The notes: a model not told the origin generated them from the letters alone. Positions 49,896 to 60,172 are shown, numbered from the stretch's first letter. The stretch is 64,000 bases of DNA from Candidatus Hinthialibacter antarcticus (GCA_030765645.1 JAVCCE010000039.1:1-64000); one strand, 5' to 3'. Made by a program: numbers and translations.

Positions 49896-52000
49896 CGCTT
49901 TTTGTCTTTCACTCCAGGCTTCGAGCGCGGACCAACGCGGCTCATGTCAATCGGCTGAAACCCTAGATCCAATGCGGGTGAATTTTCTTTTAAGCGAAAA
50001 TCAAAGTTGTCCACGTCAACAAACATCGGGTCGGCGTAAACGGAATGTTGGTCTTTGCCCTGCTTACGCCATTCGTCAATCGACATACCATTGAATTCAA
50101 CATCGCTCAGCGGTTGAGTGGGATTAAAAAATACATTCCAATCCATCGTGAACGTACTTTTGGCTTCACGAACGCCGCTGTCATTTTTCGGATGAAAATA
50201 AAAATCATACGTTTCGTCTTTCCATTTATTATCGAGCAGTTCGCCCTCTTTCCAGTAAATGATGTTGTTCTCGAAGAAGACGCTCTGATGAGGCTCGACC
50301 CGGCTGCGGCTCAGTTGCTGTAGCTTCCCCAAAGCAAAAACATTATTGCGCACGGTCACTTCTTTGCAAAAATGAATGTTATATCCAGCGAACTTGGTGT
50401 TGTAAACAATATTGTTTTCGATTAATAAATGGCTGGAACCTTCATCGTTATAAATTCCCCACCCGCCGTAATGGTTGGCGTTGACGTCGTGAATCAAGTT
50501 GTTGCGCAATACCGAACCGGGCGACAGGCCGAGCGTGTAAATCGCCCCCATGTCGGAGAGCAGCCCCTGACCGATGTCATGTATATGATTAAATTCCACC
50601 ACATTGTCGCGGCTGATGCTGGGCTGATAACCCCAACTCCACCCCAACGAAACACCCGTGTACCAGCCGTGATGAATTTCATTATGCGCTACGCGGTTGC
50701 CTTGGGTGTTCATTAATAACACGCCGACGGCGGAGGGATACTCTTCGCCAAAATACTCAATCACATTGTCGTTGATTGTATTGAAACCTGTGCGCATGAG
50801 CGGCGAGCTGTCATACGAGCCGCCGTTCACGCGAAAACCGCCCGCGCCAATGTGATGAATGTGGTTCGATAGAAATTTGTTGTTGGTACAGCCTGTTGAA
50901 ATATCGACTGTGAAGGTCCCGAGTTTCGAAATCTCGCAGTGTTGAATCACGCAATTTTTCGCGCCGATCATGGTGATCGCCGCCGGGACGCTGGACGAAC
51001 CCTGGCGATCATTTGAGTTGCCGACCGGCAGTTCAAAATTAGTATACTCAAACGCCAGATTTTCAATATTGATATTTTCAACAAAACGGCGGTTGGCGGG
51101 GTCGCCTTCATAACGGATAAACTCCGGCAATGATGGCGCGATCACTTCGGCTTTGTTTAAATCTTCTCCCGGCATTGGAATGATTGACAAGACGCCCGTT
51201 TTTTTATTGAGATACCACTCGCCAGGTTGGTCTAAACCTTCAAACACATTCTCGACGATATAGCGGGCGCCGTTGCTGGAAAAATCATCCGTGAACACTT
51301 TGCCCGCTTTGTGTTTGAAGGTCACGATGCGCTTGTCGGCGTCGACGGATTGAATCGGCAAATGCGAATCCGTCCAGAAGTGATAAACAATGACTTCGAC
51401 GTCTTGCAGGTTTGTCCAGTTTGGGTCAATATCGCCGTCAGCATATTCAAAGCGCTGGCAATCGGTGTGATAGTGAACCTCGCGACCGCCGTCGGGGAAC
51501 CCGGCCACAATCTTGAAGCCATCATTGGGAACCCGCGCGCGGCCTCGCTTTTCTCCATTCACAAATAATTCGCGAAATGACCAAACGCCGCTTTTGACTT
51601 CTGGGATTTCAGCCGTCCAGATTCCATTGTCCTGTTTCGTCCAGCCAGTGATCGCCTTGCCGCCGCGCAAGATGGGTTTTTCATTTTTGTATGAAGTAAT
51701 TGTCAGCGGCGCGTTATCTGCACCTGAATCACCTGGCGCAAACACAATCGGTTCGTCCATTTCATATACGCCGCCGCGAAGATAAATCGTGTAGGCGCGT
51801 TCGGCGCCGTCTTCTCGCAATGAGCGGACTTCTTCTAAGGCGCGGTTGACGGTTGCGAATGCGCTTCGTAAATTTTTCCCCGATGCGGCGTCATCGCCAT
51901 CAGGTGAGATATAGAAAACGGTTTCTTTCGCGGCGAATGAATCTACAATGCAAAACTGCATGAGGAACAGCAGGATGGTAAGTCGCGTCCATGTACGCAT
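49892..52000 (-). CDS. Secreted right-handed parallel beta-helix protein
   Basis: The 702-residue product has a signal peptide (LTILLFLMQFCIVDSFAA) and a parallel beta-helix of the PbH1/NosD type, with repeats such as NCVIQHCEISKLGTFTVDIS, NTINDNVIEYFGEEYPSAVG and NVVEFNHIHDIGQGL. Residues 25-130 form the common leading segment FYISPDGDDAASGKNLRSAF and LRGGVYEMDEPI. The architecture is shared with polysaccharide lyases and GH141-type hydrolases; no active-site residues could be identified. GGGAG upstream supports the ATG. It is cotranscribed with two dehydrogenases, so its product is probably a sugar fed into them. Confidence 0.87.
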   Translation of the reverse strand: MRTWTRLTILLFLMQFCIVDSFAAKETVFYISPDGDDAASGKNLRSAFATVNRALEEVRSLREDGAERAYTIYLRGGVYEMDEPIVFAPGDSGADNAPLTITSYKNEKPILRGGKAITGWTKQDNGIWTAEIPEVKSGVWSFRELFVNGEKRGRARVPNDGFKIVAGFPDGGREVHYHTDCQRFEYADGDIDPNWTNLQDVEVIVYHFWTDSHLPIQSVDADKRIVTFKHKAGKVFTDDFSSNGARYIVENVFEGLDQPGEWYLNKKTGVLSIIPMPGEDLNKAEVIAPSLPEFIRYEGDPANRRFVENINIENLAFEYTNFELPVGNSNDRQGSSSVPAAITMIGAKNCVIQHCEISKLGTFTVDISTGCTNNKFLSNHIHHIGAGGFRVNGGSYDSSPLMRTGFNTINDNVIEYFGEEYPSAVGVLLMNTQGNRVAHNEIHHGWYTGVSLGWSWGYQPSISRDNVVEFNHIHDIGQGLLSDMGAIYTLGLSPGSVLRNNLIHDVNANHYGGWGIYNDEGSSHLLIENNIVYNTKFAGYNIHFCKEVTVRNNVFALGKLQQLSRSRVEPHQSVFFENNIIYWKEGELLDNKWKDETYDFYFHPKNDSGVREAKSTFTMDWNVFFNPTQPLSDVEFNGMSIDEWRKQGKDQHSVYADPMFVDVDNFDFRLKENSPALDLGFQPIDMSRVGPRSKPGVKDKKR

Positions 52001-52089
52001 TTTTCGCTCCCAATCAGAGATGTTTATATGAATATAGTTTGCCAGAAAAACAGCGGGAGCGAAAGCGCGTACTCAAGCCTACAAGAGAA

Positions 52090-53427
52090 TCAAACCTCTT
52101 CTGGAACCACGTACGGCGCCCTGTATTCACGTTTGACTAGCCGATTGGCTTCGTCATTATTAACAAAGCGTTCTTGTTTCGGATCAAATGTGAGTTTTTG
52201 ATTGCCGACGCGATGCGACACGCTCGCCAAGTGAATCAACGCCGCGCTGTAATGCCCAATCTCGATGTCAGCATTTGGAAGATCGCGAGACCGAATACAA
52301 TCAATAAAGTTTTGCTTATGCGGATCAGGGTTTTGATAGTCAGGAAAACGCCCCGGCTCTTGCGCAACGACTTCGCCGTCATTCGAAAAGATCTGCCAGC
52401 CGCCGCCGTGGCGCCCCATCATCATCATGCCTTTTGTGCCATACAGTTCGATGCGCGTTGCGCTTTGGAACCACAGCGGGTACGAATCGCCCATACGAAT
52501 TTCACTGGGCGTCTTTTTCATATACGGCGACCATTGCGTTAATTCAAAGGTCATCACCAGATCGTCGTCGTATTCATAAGACGTGACTAATGTGTCAGGC
52601 GTTTCGCGGTCATCTTTGAAGGCGTACTTTCCGCCGCTGCTATGCACAGCGGTGGGATGATCTTTGCCGATCAACATACGGGCGAGGTCAAGCTGATGAG
52701 CGCCGTCATCGGCGAGGTCGTCTGCGGTAAAATCCCAAAACATTTTCCATCCGCTGACCACGTCTTTGTTATAAGGACGCATCGGCGCCGGGCCGAGCCA
52801 GTAGTCATAATTGAAGCCTCCCGGCGGTTCGCTGTCCGGCCCAATTGTAAACGGCCCACCGGGCTTCATGTTGAAAACTTTGCAAAGATGCACATCGCCC
52901 AACTTGCCGCTTTGAATATACTCCAACGCTTTGTGGTTATACTCCGCGCTGCGGTTTTGGGTGCCGCATTGTACCACGCGCTTATATTTGCGCGCGGCTT
53001 CGACCATCTTGCGGCCTTCCCAGATGTTGTGAGAGATGGGCTTTTCGACGTAGACGTCTTTGCCCGCTTGGCAGGCGAATACCGCCGCCGGACCGTGCCA
53101 ATGGTCCGGCGTGGCGATTATGGCGGCGTCGATGTCTTTATCGTCGAATGCGTCATTCATTTCCGGTGAGAGGATTGGTTTTTGATCGCGGGCGTTTTCA
53201 ATAAACGCCGCCATGTCATGCAATTCGCCGCGCTTCTGGTTCACGTCGCACAGCATTTTGACGTCTATCTCATCAAACTTGATAAAGCCGCGCAGCAGGC
53301 TGGTGTTGCGCCCGCCGATGCCAATGCCCGCCAACACGATGCGTTCATTCGCGCCCATGACGCGACGACTTTGCGCAGCCGTTAACGCGGCGGCGGATGC
53401 GTGGGAAAGAAAGGTTCGTCGTTTCAT
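52090..53427 (-). CDS. Tat-exported Gfo/Idh/MocA-family oxidoreductase
   Basis: The 445-residue protein begins MKRRTFLSHASAAALTAA, a twin-arginine-like signal with a short hydrophobic stretch. IVLAGIGIGGRNTSL is the Rossmann loop, and VEKPISHN is the catalytic lysine motif. WDFTADDLADDGAHQLDLA is a typical segment of this exported subgroup. It probably oxidises or isomerises a sugar outside the cytoplasm with tightly bound NAD(P). The beta-helix gene starts 89 bp downstream, and a small membrane protein gene lies 18 bp upstream. The substrate is unknown. Confidence 0.9.
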   Translation of the reverse strand: MKRRTFLSHASAAALTAAQSRRVMGANERIVLAGIGIGGRNTSLLRGFIKFDEIDVKMLCDVNQKRGELHDMAAFIENARDQKPILSPEMNDAFDDKDIDAAIIATPDHWHGPAAVFACQAGKDVYVEKPISHNIWEGRKMVEAARKYKRVVQCGTQNRSAEYNHKALEYIQSGKLGDVHLCKVFNMKPGGPFTIGPDSEPPGGFNYDYWLGPAPMRPYNKDVVSGWKMFWDFTADDLADDGAHQLDLARMLIGKDHPTAVHSSGGKYAFKDDRETPDTLVTSYEYDDDLVMTFELTQWSPYMKKTPSEIRMGDSYPLWFQSATRIELYGTKGMMMMGRHGGGWQIFSNDGEVVAQEPGRFPDYQNPDPHKQNFIDCIRSRDLPNADIEIGHYSAALIHLASVSHRVGNQKLTFDPKQERFVNNDEANRLVKREYRAPYVVPEEV

Positions 53428-53445
53428 CCTATCACCTGCTTTGGT

Positions 53446-53736
53446 TTACTTTTTGAGCATTGCATCGGCCAACCAGCCAAATGCAACTGCCGAAGCGATG
53501 AAACATAATCCCCCGCCGACGGAGTCTCCTCTTATACAAAAAAGACATGCAAAGGCAAGGCTTAAAATACCCACAATTGTTGAACCAATACACGCCCAAC
53601 CGATCAAGCCTTCAGGAGAAAAAGAAAGCAAACTCATTACAAATCGAATCGCGAGAACAATAATGCCCATGAATATCAATAATGAAAGCAGAGGCATTAC
53701 GATATTTGATATTGCATATCCAGTATCAACATCCAT
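53446..53736 (-). CDS. Small membrane protein of unknown function
   Basis: I do not recognise a family. The 96-residue protein has three likely transmembrane segments: IVMPLLSLLIFMGIIVLAI, IGWACIGSTIVGILSLAFAC and GGGLCFIASAVAFGWLADAM. GGAG seven bases before the ATG makes it a credible gene. It is 18 bp upstream of the oxidoreductase gene at 52090 and 30 bp downstream of the GlcG-like gene. Confidence 0.7.
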   Translation of the reverse strand: MDVDTGYAISNIVMPLLSLLIFMGIIVLAIRFVMSLLSFSPEGLIGWACIGSTIVGILSLAFACLFCIRGDSVGGGLCFIASAVAFGWLADAMLKK

Positions 53737-53766
53737 TTTATTTCTCCAAGGGGGATTACTTGTCGT

Positions 53767-54171
53767 TTAACTAACCGAGGCGGCTCCTGCGACAGCAACT
53801 TCATGGTCTTTTTCTACGGTGTCGCCTGACACGCCAATCGCGCCGATGATCTCGCCCGCTTTGTTTTTAATGGGGACGCCGCCGGGAAACGTAATCAGTC
53901 CGCCGTTGGAATGTTCGATGCAATAAAGCGGCCCGCCGGGTTGCGAAAGTCCGCCGATGGCGCCGGTTTCCATATCAAAAAAGCGCGCGGTCTTGGCTTT
54001 TTTAAGAGCGATGTCAATCGAGCCTAACCAGGCGCCGTCCATACGCGCGAAAGCTTTCAAATTCGCGCCTGCGTCAACAATGGCGATGTCCATTTTGGCG
54101 CCGATTTCTGTGGATTTTTCGATAGCGGCGGTTACGGCGTTACGGGCTTGTTCTAAGGTAATGTCTGACAT
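53767..54171 (-). CDS. GlcG/HbpS-family protein (DUF336)
   Basis: The 134-residue protein shows the family pattern: [61 protein letters not shown] and VAVAGAA at the end. Members have a profilin-like fold; HbpS binds haem and GlcG neighbours glycolate oxidase, while the function of most is unclear. The ATG at 54171 is preferred to the longer frame (to 54291) because GGAGG is ten bases upstream and the family sequence begins there. It has its own promoter (54203-54230). No signal peptide is seen in this version. Confidence 0.88.
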   Translation of the reverse strand: MSDITLEQARNAVTAAIEKSTEIGAKMDIAIVDAGANLKAFARMDGAWLGSIDIALKKAKTARFFDMETGAIGGLSQPGGPLYCIEHSNGGLITFPGGVPIKNKAGEIIGAIGVSGDTVEKDHEVAVAGAASVS

Positions 54172-54193
54172 AGGTTTGATTCCTCCATAAGGT

Positions 54194-54230
54194 TTGGGGC
54201 ATAGTGTACCGAAGCCCCAAGCAATGTCAA
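54194..54230 (-). promoter_or_regulatory. Promoter of the GlcG-like gene with inverted repeat over the -10
   Basis: Minus strand: TTGACA (54230-54225), 16 bases, then TACACT (54208-54203). A perfect 7-bp inverted repeat TTGGGGC / GCCCCAA (54220-54214 and 54200-54194) encloses the -10. It has no T-run after it, so an operator is more likely than a terminator. Confidence 0.5.
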
Positions 54231-54253
54231 ACGAAAACATATAATTTCTGTCA

Positions 54254-56551
54254 TCATTCCAGATAGACGGCGACTTCTGACAATCCAACATTCGGCCCGT
54301 CGTCTTTCACTCCCATAATGACAATACGGATGGATTGCACATCCATCTCATCAAATGCAATAACGAGTCCCTGAGACGCGTCATCCATTAGAGTCCCAAA
54401 CGAGTATTGAATCTGATCGTTAATTACAATGATTCCGTTATAAATCTGGTCTTGATGATTGGGGCGGTCAAACAGCATGATGCGATTGGCTTTCTGCGGG
54501 GCGTCCCATTGCAGGCGAAGCCACGCATCGCGGCCTTCTCCCGAGCTCGCCCATTCCTGTTGAGAATCGCCAGGGACGCCGCCCACTTGTCCGTCGATTG
54601 CGCCATCTGGCGAGTATCCAGCGAACGTCGAACTCGCCGTCGCAGTCGCGTTCAAAGCAAGGTTCGCTTCCACTGAAGGTAAATGATCGCGATACTCATA
54701 TCGAACCAACGGGCGATTCGAGGCTTGATAGACTGCTATTTCTGAGAAGCCAATATTCGGGCTACCCGGCTTCACCTGATTCACCACTGCGGCCATCCAA
54801 GTAATTTCACGCGGGCCAAACCGTATTTCATACGGATGCTGCGCCGTGTTCTCTAAGACGCTAAACGGAATAACACTCTCATCAGAGAAAACAAGCGTCC
54901 CGCCGTACACCTGGTCTTCTGCATTAGGTCGGTCAAATAACAAGACGCGATCAATTATTTGGGGAGAAGCCCAAGTCAATTTCGCCCACGCGCCTTCCTG
55001 CTCTCCATCGCTGATCCATTCAAATTCTAAGGGGCCCGGGTGGCCCGCGACGATACAGTCATTAATTGCATACGGCCTTGATACCCCATACACCGAGCTG
55101 GTTTCCGCTTTGGCAAACTGTGCGATGTTGTCCGGCAAAAACAACTTGCCTTCCTTCTTGTCATAGTCCGCCTTCCCAATTACGCAGAGCGAAAAGAGAG
55201 CAATCACCAGAACGGGAACGACGAAATGTATTTTTTGGACTCGAACCGTTCCTTGCGCGACCGGAGCAATTGCGGCAAGACACGGTAAGACGGAAATCAG
55301 AAAACGGTAATCTTCACCGGATTCTCCCACCGCCAATATCAAAATCGACGCTCCCGTGAAGAAAAGCAATATCCATGCTTCGTCGCCCCAAAAATGTAGC
55401 GAAGGCGATTGCATCCACTTCTGGACGACTACGCACAAACGTACCAAAAGAAACACGCCTGATAACCGAACCAATACGACATAAACAGGAAGCCAAGGAT
55501 GGTTGGCGGGCAGTGGTTTTGCGATGCCTGCCTGTAACGGCATCACCCGGTCGCGGACCTTTGGCCCGAACAACTCCGCCATGCGGTCTAATGTATGTCT
55601 GGCGCTGACAAATGGATGGGTAACAATGAAATGAACAACTTTCGATTTCAGTTCGTTGCTGACTTCAATATGTCGAGGGTTATTATAATATTTCCACCCT
55701 TCTTCTAATTTCACTGTTGCTTCGGGCAACGGAAATACGGGTTCCCAACAACGCCGCAAATTAAAACCGCTATTGTTGCTTGCAAGCAATTGGCCATCGT
55801 TATACAGAAATAGTTTAAGATGCCATCCGCCGCTCAGCAAAATAACTGGAACCAGAAACAATAACCAAATACTCCAATGCCTTTTGCTCAGACGAATTAG
55901 AGAAAATACTAACAAAAACGGCAGCAGCACAAAAACAAACGGGCGCGCGGTTTCAACGAACGCGAGACTCAATCCGCTACATGCTGCGAGTACCGCAGAG
56001 AGAAGCCAACCACGTTTTTCATCGGCGGCATGTCGAAGGCACAAAATATAAAGCAGAAAAAAACATGGAACCCATAGGTCATATATTTGTGGATTCAATG
56101 GATGGATCTTCGCCGTCGCCCAGGTAAATACAATCGCTTGCGCCGCGCTCCACCAATATCCGGCGACGCCGCGCTTCAAAGCAATGATCGACAGAAAGAA
56201 CGCCGCAAACACCAAAGCGCGATATAGATGAATTGTGACGAGTTCAAAATGACCCATCAAATGATACGAAAGAATTTCCAACCCGGCGATCACGGGCGGA
56301 ATTGGAACGCGTAAATCCCGATAGAAAATTTGAATTTGCTGCCATGACTGACAGATTTCGACGAACTCGTCTTGCGAATACACCCAACTCCATGTAAAGG
56401 ATGGAACGCCGTTGCCATAGCGGGCGAACGGCGCCGCAAACAGGCAAAACAAGACGACAACAACCGCGCAATGGACTCGCGGCGACATCCATCGCGGCGG
56501 CGCTTGTTCGGTTGGCGTACTGCCCGTATCGATTTTTGCGTTCTCATTCAT
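54254..56551 (-). CDS. Multi-pass membrane GT-C-like protein fused to two discoidin-like domains
   Basis: The protein of about 765 residues has two parts. Residues 1-470 carry roughly ten membrane segments, and early charged residues (VYSQDEFVE) lie where GT39/PMT-like glycosyltransferases have their catalytic acids; [19 protein letters not shown] is typical of GT-C enzymes. From about 490 come two related extracytoplasmic domains: the pairs [20 protein letters not shown] / [20 protein letters not shown] and [12 protein letters not shown] / [12 protein letters not shown] show the duplication. These look like F5/8-type (discoidin) carbohydrate-binding modules. Start is the ATG at 56551; a GTG at 56560 is possible. 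The glycan or protein acceptor is unknown. Confidence 0.8.
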   Translation of the reverse strand: MNENAKIDTGSTPTEQAPPRWMSPRVHCAVVVVLFCLFAAPFARYGNGVPSFTWSWVYSQDEFVEICQSWQQIQIFYRDLRVPIPPVIAGLEILSYHLMGHFELVTIHLYRALVFAAFFLSIIALKRGVAGYWWSAAQAIVFTWATAKIHPLNPQIYDLWVPCFFLLYILCLRHAADEKRGWLLSAVLAACSGLSLAFVETARPFVFVLLPFLLVFSLIRLSKRHWSIWLLFLVPVILLSGGWHLKLFLYNDGQLLASNNSGFNLRRCWEPVFPLPEATVKLEEGWKYYNNPRHIEVSNELKSKVVHFIVTHPFVSARHTLDRMAELFGPKVRDRVMPLQAGIAKPLPANHPWLPVYVVLVRLSGVFLLVRLCVVVQKWMQSPSLHFWGDEAWILLFFTGASILILAVGESGEDYRFLISVLPCLAAIAPVAQGTVRVQKIHFVVPVLVIALFSLCVIGKADYDKKEGKLFLPDNIAQFAKAETSSVYGVSRPYAINDCIVAGHPGPLEFEWISDGEQEGAWAKLTWASPQIIDRVLLFDRPNAEDQVYGGTLVFSDESVIPFSVLENTAQHPYEIRFGPREITWMAAVVNQVKPGSPNIGFSEIAVYQASNRPLVRYEYRDHLPSVEANLALNATATASSTFAGYSPDGAIDGQVGGVPGDSQQEWASSGEGRDAWLRLQWDAPQKANRIMLFDRPNHQDQIYNGIIVINDQIQYSFGTLMDDASQGLVIAFDEMDVQSIRIVIMGVKDDGPNVGLSEVAVYLE

Positions 56552-56678
56552 AACAGCCACAGAGTTAATTGTATTTTAAATTCTATGTATCAAGCAAACC
56601 TGCATCAAGCAAGAGCTAGACGAACGCTGTGTTTTTTTGAATAATCAATACATCTATATATAGTGGGGAGCCATTTCC

Positions 56679-58589
56679 ATGAACCGACCTCTTACCCGGA
56701 GAGAATTTATCGCCCGATCCAGCGTCGCCGCATCCGCCAGCGCATTGCTGATGAACCCGGCCCGCGCCGCTGACCAGGAGCGCCCGAACATTCTATGGAT
56801 CACCAGCGAAGACAACGGCCCGCACATGGGTTGTTACGGCGATTCATTCGCTGACACTCCCCATCTTGATGCACTCGCGAAAAAAAGCCTCATCTACATG
56901 AACGCTTGGTCGACCGCTCCAGTTTGCGCCCCGGCTCGCACCACCATCATCTCCGGCATGTACCCGCCCTGCACCGGCTCCGAACACATGCGCAGCACGT
57001 CAATCCTGCCGTCAGGATTCAAAATGTATCCACAGTACCTACGCGAGGCCGGATACTATTGTACCAACAATTCCAAAGAGGATTACAATTTAGAAAAACC
57101 GGGACAAGTGTGGGACGAATCGAGCGGTAAAGCCCACTTTCGCAATCGAAAAGAAAACCAGCCGTTCTTTGCGATATTCAATTTCACCACAACCCACGAA
57201 AGCCAAATTCGTAAACGCCCGCACGAGCAAGTTCACGAGCCCGACAAAGTCTCTATTCCCTCCTATCACCCCGACACGCCGGAAGTGCGCCAGGACTGGG
57301 CGCAATATTATGACAAAATGACCCAGATGGACGGGCAAGCAGGAGAGATTTTGGCCCAACTTGAAGAAGACGGTCTTGCCGACAACACTATTATCTTTTA
57401 CTACGGCGACCACGGCTCAGGAATGCCGCGCAGCAAACGCTGGCCCTACAATTCGGGCTTACATGTTCCAATGATCGTCCACATCCCCGAAAAATACAAA
57501 CATCTCCGCCCACCCGATTATAAAACAGGCGGCAGTTCAGACCGCTTGGTCGGTTTTATAGACCTTGCGCAAACGGTCTTAAGTCTGGCGGGAATTCAGC
57601 CGCCGACGCACATGCAAGGCCACGCCTTCGCGGGCGCGTACACCCAATCTCCTCCGAAATTAGCCTACGGCTTTCGTGGACGCATGGACGAACGCTATGA
57701 CATGGTGCGTTGCGTTCGCGACCATCGCTACCTGTACATTCGCAACTACATGCCGCATAAAGTCTATGGACAGTATCTTGCGTATATGTTCCAGACGCCG
57801 ACCACGCGAGTTTGGAAAAAAATGTACGACGATGGCAAACTTGAACCGCCTCAAACTTATTTTTGGGAAACCAAACCGTCTGAGGAACTCTATGATTTAG
57901 AAAATGATCCTGACGAAATTCACAATCTTGCCAATTCGCCCGCGCATCAGGAAATTAAAGAAAAACTACGCCAAGCCAACCGCGAGCACTTATTGAAAAT
58001 ACGCGATGTAGGCTTCTTGCCTGAAGGCGAAATCCACGAACGCAAAGGCTCTACGCCTTATGAAATGGCGCGGGATTCGTCCAAGTATCCAATCGAAAAA
58101 ATTATGAAGGCCGCCGAACTCGCATCTTCAATTGAAAAGAATGAAGCGAAGAATGAAAGCCTTGCGAACCCAGAAGAATTTAAAGCAATCTTAAATAATC
58201 TTTCTGATACAGACAGCGCAGTACGCTACTGGGGCGCAATGGGCGTATTAATGAGAGGAAAAGCCGCCGTCGATCAAGCTAAAGCGAATTTGCAAAATGC
58301 GCTGCAAGATGAATCTCCCTATGTTTCGTCAATCGCTGCGGAAGCCCTCGGACGATACGGCAGCAACGACGATGTAAGCAAAGCGTTACCGGTGCTCGAA
58401 AAATGGGCGAACATCAAATCCCACAACGCCTTTGCCGCGATGATTGCATTGAACGCGATCATCGCGATCGGCGAAAAAGCCGACTCGCTTAAACCCGCAT
58501 TAGCGAAAATGGAGCGGGTTGACCCATCCGTCCCCAAACGTACGCAGAGTTATGTTGGTCGGTTAATGCTGATGTTAGTCGGCGAATAA
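56679..58589 (+). CDS. Tat-exported sulfatase with C-terminal HEAT-like repeats
   Basis: The 636-residue protein has a twin-arginine signal (TRREFIARSSVAASASALL) and the sulfatase core with NILWITSEDNGPHMGCYG. The formylglycine site is CAPART with Cys83, and FYYGDHGSGMPRSKRW carries further metal ligands. It belongs to the heparan N-sulfatase-like branch. Residues from about 500 to the end add alanine-rich helical repeats (SAVRYWGAMGVLMRGKAAV, YVSSIAAEALGRYGSND) of HEAT/PBS type, which are not part of the core and may bind partners. It acts on a sulfated glycan outside the cytoplasm. GGGGAG lies upstream of the ATG. Confidence 0.92.
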   Translation: MNRPLTRREFIARSSVAASASALLMNPARAADQERPNILWITSEDNGPHMGCYGDSFADTPHLDALAKKSLIYMNAWSTAPVCAPARTTIISGMYPPCTGSEHMRSTSILPSGFKMYPQYLREAGYYCTNNSKEDYNLEKPGQVWDESSGKAHFRNRKENQPFFAIFNFTTTHESQIRKRPHEQVHEPDKVSIPSYHPDTPEVRQDWAQYYDKMTQMDGQAGEILAQLEEDGLADNTIIFYYGDHGSGMPRSKRWPYNSGLHVPMIVHIPEKYKHLRPPDYKTGGSSDRLVGFIDLAQTVLSLAGIQPPTHMQGHAFAGAYTQSPPKLAYGFRGRMDERYDMVRCVRDHRYLYIRNYMPHKVYGQYLAYMFQTPTTRVWKKMYDDGKLEPPQTYFWETKPSEELYDLENDPDEIHNLANSPAHQEIKEKLRQANREHLLKIRDVGFLPEGEIHERKGSTPYEMARDSSKYPIEKIMKAAELASSIEKNEAKNESLANPEEFKAILNNLSDTDSAVRYWGAMGVLMRGKAAVDQAKANLQNALQDESPYVSSIAAEALGRYGSNDDVSKALPVLEKWANIKSHNAFAAMIALNAIIAIGEKADSLKPALAKMERVDPSVPKRTQSYVGRLMLMLVGE

Positions 58590-58608
58590 TTATTGAAATA
58601 TTTCTTCA

Positions 58609-58640
58609 CGCGCCCTCAACTTCTTGGGGGCGTTTTTTTT
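58609..58640 (+). terminator. Rho-independent terminator of the second sulfatase gene
   Basis: CGCCC (58611-58615) pairs with GGGCG (58628-58632) across a short loop, followed directly by eight T. It starts about 20 bases after the sulfatase stop and ends at the stop of the converging YgbA-like gene. Confidence 0.85.
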
Positions 58641-59016
58641 AGATGGACGGAGAGAAAAAGTAAAAAATCAGCCAGTCGATGCGACCGCGTTTAATGAAGT
58701 ACATCCCCGAAAAACGCATCACCTCTTTGATTTTTGCGCGGTATTCCGGCTTGTAACAATGAGTAGGACATTGCTTGCATTTTGGTTTGGGATCATAGGG
58801 GCAATGCTTCACGCGCGCACAGGCGTATTCAAATAAATCACGGCATTCATCGCAGAGTTCGCCTTTGCGAGGCGCATGTTTTTTATTGCAATAGACTTGG
58901 ATAAATGCTTCTAGAACTTTGCGGTTTTTTTCATAGACTTTTTCATCAACAGGCCCTGTTCGTCGGCCCAGCGAGGCGGAGTCCAGCGGCTTTGAGAATA
59001 TTCGATTTAAGATCAT
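58639..59016 (-). CDS. ygbA: YgbA-like protein (nitrous oxide-stimulated promoter family)
   Basis: The 125-residue protein has the conserved cysteine pattern of family PF11756: CNKKH, CDECRDLFEYACAR, and HCPYDPKPKCKQCPTHCY, then MRFSGMYF. In E. coli YgbA is induced by nitric oxide stress and its loss affects recovery; the many Cys residues suggest metal or redox chemistry. The frame begins with a TTG at 59046; I take the ATG at 59016 because neither has a good ribosome binding site and the family sequence starts here. It lies directly after the mannose-1-phosphate guanylyltransferase gene, so the two are probably cotranscribed, without an obvious functional link. Confidence 0.82.
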   Translation of the reverse strand: MILNRIFSKPLDSASLGRRTGPVDEKVYEKNRKVLEAFIQVYCNKKHAPRKGELCDECRDLFEYACARVKHCPYDPKPKCKQCPTHCYKPEYRAKIKEVMRFSGMYFIKRGRIDWLIFYFFSPSI

Positions 59017-59050
59017 TTGATAGAAACGCTTATTACGAGAGAGCAAACAA

Positions 59051-60172
59051 TTACAATTGAGTTGCGTTTTGTTCTTTCAATTTTGCAACCGCTTTTTTCA
59101 CATCTTGCGCGCGGTCGTTTGGGCACACCAATACGGCGTCATGCGTCGTAACGACAATCGCGTCTTTCATGCCAACAACGCATACCGCCATTTTTTCTCC
59201 ACCGGGTTCGTTAAAAGCAGTCACATTGTCGCAGTCAATTAAAATAGGATTTCCAACAGCGGTGTTGCGCCGTTCGTCGCGTCGCCGAATCCGGGACAAT
59301 GCGTCCCATGAGCCGAGGTCGTCCCATCGAAAATCACCCAAAGTAACAAAGACGTTTTCTGCTTTTTCCATCAAGCCGTAGTCAATTGAAATATTCGGCA
59401 AGGCCTCAAATACGGCATTGAGTTTTTCGCTCGCGTCGCCGCTTCCCTCTTCTAAAATCAACGCCATCGACTCAATGCTAGTTGATAGTTCCGGCATATG
59501 AATTTGCAAACTATTCGTAAAAGTCGACAGGCGCCAGAAAAACATGCCGCTGTTCCAATAATAAAACCGCGAAGCCTGATAATGTTCTGCGTCTTCCAGG
59601 TTGGGTTTTTCGAGAAAGCGCGAGACGCGATAGATGGGGATGCCGTCTTCGTCGGTAATCGGTTTATTCAGTTCCGATATTTCAATATAGCCATATCCGG
59701 TTTCAGGCCGGGTGGGGTGCGTGCCAATGGTCAGCAATGCGTCTTCTTGTTCGGCGAAACGCAGCGCCGCTTTAATGGTATCGCAAAAGCGCTCTTCATC
59801 GCCGATCAAGTGGTCGGCGGTGGTCACCGACATCAACAGGTCGCCGTCTTCATTGGCGAACCGCGCTTTGGCATGGGCGGCGGCGAATGCCAGACAGCCA
59901 GACGTATTTCGACGCAACGGCTCGCCGATGATGTTTTCGGGCGGATGGTTCGGCAGCGCTTCACGGATCGGCCCGAGCAAATCCTGACTGGTCGCAATCA
60001 ATACACGCTCCGGCGGCAACACTGGCGCCAGACGGTCGACCGCTTCTTGCAGCATAATTTTTTCATCGCTGGTTAAATGCAGCAATTGCTTGGGACGCAT
60101 CTGACGGCTCACCGGCCAAAAACGCTCGCCCGAACCGCCTGCCATAATCACGCCAACTGTTTGAAGCGCCAT
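59051..60172 (-). CDS. manC: Mannose-1-phosphate guanylyltransferase (GDP-mannose pyrophosphorylase)
   Basis: The 373-residue enzyme makes GDP-mannose from mannose 1-phosphate and GTP. VIMAGGSGERFWPVSR is the complete nucleotide-binding motif, RPKQLL follows, and EPLRRNTSGCLAFAAAHA and FLEKPNLEDA are typical of GMP-type pyrophosphorylases. The length fits the single-function form; the C-terminal phosphomannose isomerase domain of bifunctional ManC proteins is missing. GDP-mannose would feed cell-surface glycan assembly, possibly that of the operon at 67-18895. GGAG stands nine bases before the ATG. An alternative assignment to another NDP-sugar is less likely. Confidence 0.92.
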   Translation of the reverse strand: MALQTVGVIMAGGSGERFWPVSRQMRPKQLLHLTSDEKIMLQEAVDRLAPVLPPERVLIATSQDLLGPIREALPNHPPENIIGEPLRRNTSGCLAFAAAHAKARFANEDGDLLMSVTTADHLIGDEERFCDTIKAALRFAEQEDALLTIGTHPTRPETGYGYIEISELNKPITDEDGIPIYRVSRFLEKPNLEDAEHYQASRFYYWNSGMFFWRLSTFTNSLQIHMPELSTSIESMALILEEGSGDASEKLNAVFEALPNISIDYGLMEKAENVFVTLGDFRWDDLGSWDALSRIRRRDERRNTAVGNPILIDCDNVTAFNEPGGEKMAVCVVGMKDAIVVTTHDAVLVCPNDRAQDVKKAVAKLKEQNATQL

